A stretch of DNA of 64,000 nt from Branchiostoma belcheri (lineage: Eukaryota; Chordata; Leptocardii; Amphioxiformes; Branchiostomatidae). Positions 44,614-52,300 of the stretch are shown here, in pieces. The notes beneath the pieces were generated by a model that saw only the letters and a program-made list of their open reading frames with translations, ran no database searches and was not told the DNA's origin. The stretch covers positions 5,847,086-5,911,085 of the forward strand of contig NW_017804242.1 of assembly GCF_001625305.1 (NCBI RefSeq). Reading direction: 5' to 3'. A program made the translations under genes and the position numbers. Each line of letters starts with the position of its first letter. Positions within the stretch are counted from its first letter, which is position 1.

Positions 44614-44823
44614 TTTTTCTGTTTTGTTTTTTTGCCCAGGTGCTTAGAGGTGCTGACCCATCTCATCTCTACACATAGCGGATCAAAAGCTTTTTCCCAG
44701 GTCTTCAAGCCCATCCGAGCACGTCTCCCAATTGTTCCACCATCCCGGGATGCTCCGATGTTGCGGACCGCTTAGGGGTTTGCGTGTAGCTCAGCCGGTG
44801 AAAACGTAGGTCACTCGAGCACA
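44614..44823 (+). other. NR5B: Splice acceptor and 5' UTR of the first coding exon
   Basis: A long pyrimidine tract (about 44613-44637) ends in TTGCCCAG/GTGC, placing an exon start at 44640. In-frame TAG at 44773-44775 rules out extending the protein upstream within this exon. The ATG at 44824 follows CACA, with an A at -3. A weaker alternative acceptor is CTTTTTCCCAG at about 44700. Confidence 0.5.
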
Positions 44824-46354
44824 ATGACTGAACATAAAGCTCCTATGGACAGCTCTCAAAACCACCAACCCTATGACAAAGTTAGTACTGTTGAAAGTCT
44901 AGTATCCAAAGGAATCAACCCAATTCTTGGGGAGCATATCTTCTTGGGGAGGTCTCTTCTATGCCCACCCAAGCCCACCTTCAAGACTCCGAAGTTGCCC
45001 CTGCGTGTGCATTGGAAGATGTTCTCCAAGTCTTCAGAATACTCCGGTACCGAGGTACCCTGGTTTAACGCCTCCACGGACGCGAGGTCCCACCCTGGGA
45101 TAGCGGTGAACGGTCAGGAACACGAACAGGAGAGACGTGGCGAAAAGAGGAAAGACGACGGAGACAGGCTGTCGACGTTTCAGAAAGATAAAGACTACTT
45201 GCCCCCCACCCCACCTCCGAAGAAAGACAAGAGGTGGAAGGATTCTTCTCCCGCGACTTCTGACGGCAGCCTCTCCACCCCACATTCCCCCGCCACACCT
45301 TACTGCTCCCCACTGTCCTACCTTGACTTTAACCTGGACTCTCCTATCTGTTCCCCCAGAACTCCCATGTCCAACTGTGACTGGTCCACCCCGCTCAGCC
45401 CCAAGTCCAACTTCGGCCCCTTCAGTCCTCCCCCCAAACAGGGCGGACAAAGAAGAACGAGGTCACCGCCAGAAGACGCCCTTGACCTCTCGTGGAAGGA
45501 CATCAAAGCGAGCTCGAGCGGGGAGGTGAAATCGTTGGGAGCGAGGCAGCACGCGTCCAAAGGGAAGAGCCGGGACGGCCTTCCGACGTCTCCCTTCCTG
45601 ATGGAGCCGGCTGCGAACCATCAGGCCCTCTCCTCCACCGGGAGGTCGACTCTACAAGACAAGGACATGATGATGAAAGGTTCTCCCCGGCTCCTGCATC
45701 ATGGACACCACCAAATGACGACCATGGGAATGAACATGCCTCCTCCGCAGAGAATGAGACAGAAGTCGCCGGTTAGGTCGCCGGCCAACCAGAAGATTCC
45801 CAATTATCCCTACCCGACAATGGTTCCCATGCCAACGGGGTCAATGTTCGGGGGAATGATTGACCTGGAACGTCGTCGCATCCTAGCATGTTCCTGCCGC
45901 CGTCCTCGCCCATCTTCCTCCCCAGCCCGTGCTCGACCGATATCGCTGCCCGAGGAACCGGCTCCGGTGGCGGTCGTTGGCCCCTCGCAGTCTCCCCGCC
46001 CGCCCGTGGTGAAACACGAGGCGGTGGCGGCGCTCCAGGACACGAGCCAACCGGATAGTACCAGCAGCGAATCAGTCGGCGAGGACAGCAGCTCACAACC
46101 GTCCTCCACCACCGCCGCGGACGGCGACAGCCCCGTGGGAAAACCCTGCCCGGTCTGCGGAGACAAGATATCCGGCTTCCACTACGGGATCTTCTCCTGC
46201 GAGAGTTGTAAGGGCTTCTTTAAGAGGACGATTCAGAACAAGAAAAACTACAAGTGTCTGGCCGCGGCCAAGTGCGACGTGTCTCTGAAGACGAGAAAAC
46301 GGTGCCCTGCATGCAGGTTCTCCAAGTGCTTGTCTAAAGGGATGAAACTTGAAG
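44824..46354 (+). CDS. NR5B: NR5B coding exon 1: A/B domain and complete DNA-binding domain
   Basis: 510 codons plus one base. Residues 1-441 are low-complexity, rich in Ser, Pro and basic residues. A cluster of about a dozen SP/TP sites lies between residues 120 and 215 (for example [19 protein letters not shown]), a likely proline-directed kinase region. Both zinc fingers are uninterrupted, from C442 to CRFSKC and KGMKLE. The donor is GAAG/GTGAGT, phase 1. CpG content is far above the flanks. Without splicing the frame would stop at 46428. Confidence 0.93.
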
Positions 46355-49300
46355 GTGAGTGTGATGTCCTAGATTTTTCCTTAACCTCTTTCTTGCCAAG
46401 AAAGCATACATTATTTACTTTAGCTTAGGTGGCAGGAGGAGGGTTAAAGTCATCTAAGTCCTGTAGGTAGAAAATTTTCCATAACATAATCAGTAATTGT
46501 GATCATATTCAAAGACTTACAGTAAACCTACACCTTGAATTGATTATGCCATACTCATATGGAGTGATTTTTGCTGTCTTACATGTTGTACATTTCTGTT
46601 ACAGGCTGTAGTTTAAATGCTGACAGATAGATGGCATTGCAGAACCATTGTTCATTATTGTAATGCATTGCAGTGAATACTGTTTCAGCAATCTCAATGT
46701 GCTTACATTGTACAAGTACCTTGCTATACTTGTAGATAACCCTTCGCACCCCAAAGTAGCCATTTAGCTACTAATTCTCTATTGGTCATAGGGTTAGGCA
46801 GCAGGGAGAATTTGAAAAATAATGGTATTATTTCGAATTGTTTCAGCCATACGCGAGGATCGTACGAGAGGCGGCCGCTCCACGTACGAAGGGGCGCTGC
46901 ACACCGCCAAACTGAAGAACAACGGTTACGGGGAGTCCAAGCGGAGGCGACACTCCATGGCGGGACCGATTAACTTCGCTCCGTTCACCCCGCTGTCGTC
47001 GAGTTCGGCCAACGGTTACGGCAGGAACCAGGCCATGGTGAAAGTCAAGCAAGAGCCTCTTTCAGAATACCCTCAGGAAAAAACCATACCACCACTGCTA
47101 CAGGTCAGTTATTGGAAACTTCTGTGTCGTTATTTATGCCAATTAAGTCTACTAAAGAATACTGTGAGTGCTGTAAGTTTTTTTTTCACTATGGACAACC
47201 ACATATACAATCATGTACAGTGTACATGTAGTCTACATGTGTAGACAGCACAAATGAAAATCGGCTTTATCTTCCTAAATATCCTTTGACCTTTGTCATT
47301 TTGTGTGTCCATCTTCCCCCACCCATGTACTGTCAACTTAGTAGACCTCTTTCCAGACAAACAGATACCTTTGTACACAACTAGTCCACACCTCAGGAAC
47401 CCAAAACAGGACTTATGATAAGTAGAGTGCATAGTCCAGCAGTTAGCGACCCTGGACCAAGAGGTCTCTGCAGCTTTCTCGAGTACTCTACTTTGTGGCC
47501 AAACTACTATTGACTACTAGGTTTGTCCATGAATACTGTGTACTACCTTAAATCCAATTTTAACGTCATTTTTCCACGAAATGGGGGTTAGACGTGCTTG
47601 CACTTTTAATGTCTTTTTTTGGAGCAAGATTTTTACCACTGAATGCCCTTCCTAACGCCAACCTAAACCCAGGATCCCTCTAATTGAGAGGGAAAATATG
47701 TGCCTTTCCCAAGGGCACAATGTCTGGGTGCATGTCCGGGTCCAACCCTGGGGATTGAACCTGGGTCTCCTTGCTTGACAGTCGGGTGCTCTATCCACTA
47801 CACCACACAGACGCCACTCGCTTTGTGTAGTAAAAACTCCGGTTTTCCCATCCTACAGGAGTTCCTGACCCTGGAGTCTCTGATGGATGAGATGCAGCAG
47901 ATGCATCTGTTTGAGCTGGACTTTGCCCGGCTGTGTCAGATGACTGAGATCCAGCTGAGAAAGATGGTGAAATGGGCTTGCCGCATGCCCCTCTTCTCAC
48001 AAGTCGAGGTGGGTGGCTTCATTTTATTTTTATGTTATACCTGGGCTGCGATTACGTTCGATACGGGTGTTCCAGCCCATGTGATAACTAGAGGTACAGC
48101 CTGGGGTTCTTTACGCGTACGGCCCTGGCTTCCAAATGTTCTATAGGATACTGTCACTGATGAAATCTAGTGGATACTAGCTGAAACGTCTGACCATTTC
48201 CAAAATCATATCCATGCAGTTGCTTGAGTAACTGCTTTTTGGCGTATCGTATTACCTGGATGTCTAACCTTCATCGACGTTCTATAGAATAATTTGAATG
48301 CTTTTCGTGTGCACTGAGTGTGCCGCTTTCGAAACTTCGAACACCAAATTCGGATGTTGGAATTGACGCCGTTACACTTTTCGTTTAAATACACCAAATT
48401 TTAGCACATTTTGCATTGGAATGTCTGTTTTATTAGGTGGGTATGACATATAAATATTCGGCCGTCGACCCACGGTCAGGCTGGCACCTCGGGCGATACG
48501 GTATTCTACATGTAGTGTATATGTACATGTACATCAGAGCTTTTGAAACTCATCTGTAGGAAGAGGTTAATAGAGGTTCCATCTTCGAGGAGAGCTTCAC
48601 CTTGAGGTAGCATGCTATAAAGATCTACAATTGAATCTTTATTTGATCAAATTTTAGTTTATTTTTTGGATACATTGTGTGTGGCATCTGACCTTGGTGC
48701 TGAAGTGAGATATCATCACTTGCTGACACAACTATCAGTGAAATCAATCTCTGCCCACTTAGTTTGGAACAAAGACATGCAAACCTAGCATTGGTGCCAC
48801 CCAAAACAATACTTCTGTCCCAGAAATATTAACAATCTTGTGTACTCCTCCCCACAGAGTGAGGACCAAGTCCTATTGTTGCAAAGTGCATTGCGAAACC
48901 TGGAACCCAAACATACAAACCTAGCATAAATTAGTGCCACCAAAAACAATACTTCTACCCCAGAAATAACAAGTGTACTTTATTTATTTATTTAATCTTC
49001 AATGACACCTGGGTAGCTCCTTCAGCCAATAGCTGATTTCCAAGGAGGCCCAGACTTCCTCCCACACAGAGTGAGGACCAAGTCCTGTTGTTACAAAGTG
49101 CATGGGGAAACCTGGAATCCAAACATACAAACCTAGCACAAGTTAGTGCCACTCAAAACAGTACTTCTGTCTCAGAAATAACAAGTGTACTTCCTCCCAC
49201 AAAGAGTGAAGACCAAGTCCTGTTGTTGCAGTCCTGTTGTTGCAAAGTGTATGGGGAAACCTGGAACCCAAACATACAAACCTAGCGTAAGTTAGTGCCA

Positions 49301-52300
49301 CTCAAAACAGTACTTCTGTCCCAGAAATAACAAGTGTACTTCCTCCCACACAGAGTGAGGACCAAGTCCTGTTGTTGCAAAGTGCATGGGGAAACCTGTT
49401 GCTGCTGTCTGCCTGCTTCCACTCCCTGCCTCACACCAGCGCGCTGTATGGAACCGAGGAGGGCAAGAAGAAAGCAGAGTCACTAGGGTTGGACGCCTTC
49501 ATCACACGCATGATAGACCAGGTAAGGCCCTTTCTGTAGTGTCCTTTAAAGGCACCCAAAGCACTTTTCAAGGTCAAGTTTCTGGTCATTTTAGTAAGGC
49601 CTCAGGAAGTAAATTTTATGGATGACATCCTTTGCAGACTCCAAATCTAATGGGAGCGGGCGAAAAAAAACAAGGCGAGCCGAAAAAACAAGGTTCCTAC
49701 AATTTCAAATTTTGACTCAATCATAATGATTGTACAAATGGTTTTGATTCAGTGGGAATATCACATATACACAGCCAGCATCACATATCACTGCATCAAA
49801 GTAAGAAACAAAACATTAAATCAGAGCCTTTCTTGTCACCTCTCTTCATAGTTATCTGCCATTAACCTTCTGGCATGGCAACAGACATCTTTGCCCATTT
49901 TTGGCATGTTGATCACTGTCAGAAGGCAAGAAAGTTTCTTGTTTTTTCTCTCCAAAATCAGGTGAAAATTAATGTGCGTGCTGATGTCATCCATAAAAAT
50001 TACTTACTGTGGCCTAAGTTGAATCAACGCTATCCCATACCATTCTGATATTTTATCCCATACCATTCTGATATTTATATTAAATATGATATCACTGATG
50101 GAAAACAGAAGGAAAAACAAAAAAGGTTGTTTCGTATCGAAGGCTGGCTCTTGTTATTTACTGTTGGTACCGAAGAATAAAGAGACTATTCATGTAGCTT
50201 GTTTTTGGGATATATATAATGATGACAAAAATGTGCTAAGAAATTACAACTGACAGATTTTCAGATGTTTGTTTTGCTGCCCAAAAATCGCATTGGATGC
50301 CCATAATAAACATCACCAAGTCTCATAATAAGTGAAATATACATCACATAATATATATTAGACAGCAACAGCCAAATGTCTAAGAAGCTGGTATGTTATG
50401 ACAGGGAAGTTACATGTACATGTATGCCAGCCAAAAAACCTATAGGAAGAGCTGGGTAACCTGCAGTTTCACCAAAGGTTGATAGGGGGTGCTAATGTAC
50501 TATACCACATACATGTATGGTTGTACAATACATGCACATGTATGTGGTTATAAATTTACAACAGTGTTGACTATTTTCCATGCTCCTTACAGGTGGAACA
50601 CTTGCGGAGGTTAAAGGTTGACCATAACGAGTATGTCGCATTGAAGGCCCTCATTCTACTAAATCCAGGTAAGAACAATACTCAGTCAACGAAACATTGA
50701 AACATTGATGATTTACTGCACATTGTGGCACCTGTTGCATTCCATGTTGACTGTCCAATTCAAGATGGTTTTATTGGTTCAACGCAGTTAAAAACTGAAT
50801 TATAATGTACAAAGCATCGACATGTTAACAAATACACTACACATTTTAAAATATGTTATACAAGCGCGGGATTACAATGTTCATGTATGTGTTGTTTATG
50901 AGATTATATGTTTATGAGAAGTGTAGCAAAACCATTGCAGTCTGTAGCTTGAAATTTTAGTCCAACAATTTTACTCATTGTTGAAGGGGGGGTGTTGCAA
51001 AAACCAGTAATGTGCTGGGGCATGCTCCCACAATTTGTTTTTAATTCCAATCTGCTGAAATGCTATGTCACACTTTTTCAGAGGCAAATTTTCACTTTTT
51101 GTTGTTGCAAAGTGCATGGGGAAACCTGGAACCCAAGCATACAAACCTAGCATGAATTATTGCCACCCAAAAACAATACTTCTATCCCAGAAATAACAAG
51201 AAAACACTTTTTCAGAGGCAAATTTTCACTTAGGAAAATTTTAAACCATGCAACCTAGATATTTTTACATGTCAGGAAGCTTAAATTACGTAGGGTGAAA
51301 TTTTATCCGTTTCGGGGGACGGAATGACGGGTCCAGGAGACAGCCCTGGGAAAAACGCAATTTCAGTCAACTTTCATGCCGGTCAACTCAGCAAAAAATA
51401 GATCGCCTTGGCCCAGATTCAGGGACGCCCTTTTGTATCCGATAGTTTCACACTAGACTTGTCCTGAAGCTCACAATAGATAATAGCTCGGTAGCCTGGA
51501 GGGTGCATGTACAATGTAAATGTCCAGTGACCTATCCTCTTCATTTTCCTGCCGGGTGCAGTCTCTCCAATACAGCTGGATGTGCATTTTGCAGACGTAG
51601 CCTACGCAAATTTCCATCTCGTAAGCAGTCATCGCCTTTCAGAACCGTCATTGCCATATCGCTGACTGGTCAATGCCATATCCGAGAGTATCCTAACTTT
51701 TTTGAGGTCCAAAAACGTATAAAACGTATGTGCTATAAGAAGCAACATTTGAATTGCAAATGTAAGGGAGGATCATGGAAGAAAGGTTTTAGTGAAAAAG
51801 AAAAAGCATAAGCTCGGATTCAAACCCAGGACAAAAAGGGTAGCTTTAAACCCCTATCCTATACCAAACCTTTTACACCACGAAACATCACGTTGTGGAT
51901 GGACCGTGCTGATAAGGCATTGACCGTTTCAAAAGGCGATGACCGTCAACGAGACGGAAAATACCATAGCCTACACTTGATGAGGTCCAACACTGGCAAG
52001 ATATTTCTCAAGAAGGGCTGGATGGATTTGTGTGTTGGTATAGAGTGTGACAAAAGCTGGAAATGGTTGGATTTTGCTACCCGGATGTCTAATATTCACT
52101 GATGTCAGACCTAAATATTTCCTGGAGGTACATGTACCATGCCCGTAGCCAGGGGGGGGGGGTTCGGAAGAACAAGGCTCAAAGGTCCACTTTTTGGACC
52201 ACTTTTTATGTAAAGGTCCACTTTTTATGTAAAGGTTCAAGATTTTTCTTGAAAAGATGGACTGGAATCGTAGAAAAACTGCTCCCTTTGTCATTGAATA

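Noticed and set aside
45034..45450. 138-codon antisense frame and other frames under NR5B exon 1
   Set aside because: Shadows of the GC-rich coding exon in other frames; the sense frame encodes a canonical zinc-finger domain.
48858..49263. Mutually exclusive alternative exons for the receptor LBD
   Set aside because: The three extra copies contain only the first 15 codons and have no donor site; one is frameshifted. They are decoy acceptors at most.
49088..49285. 65-codon frame across copies 2 and 3 of the exon 4 unit as a peptide gene
   Set aside because: It is open only because two tandem unit copies happen to be in frame; the content is repeat Q sequence.
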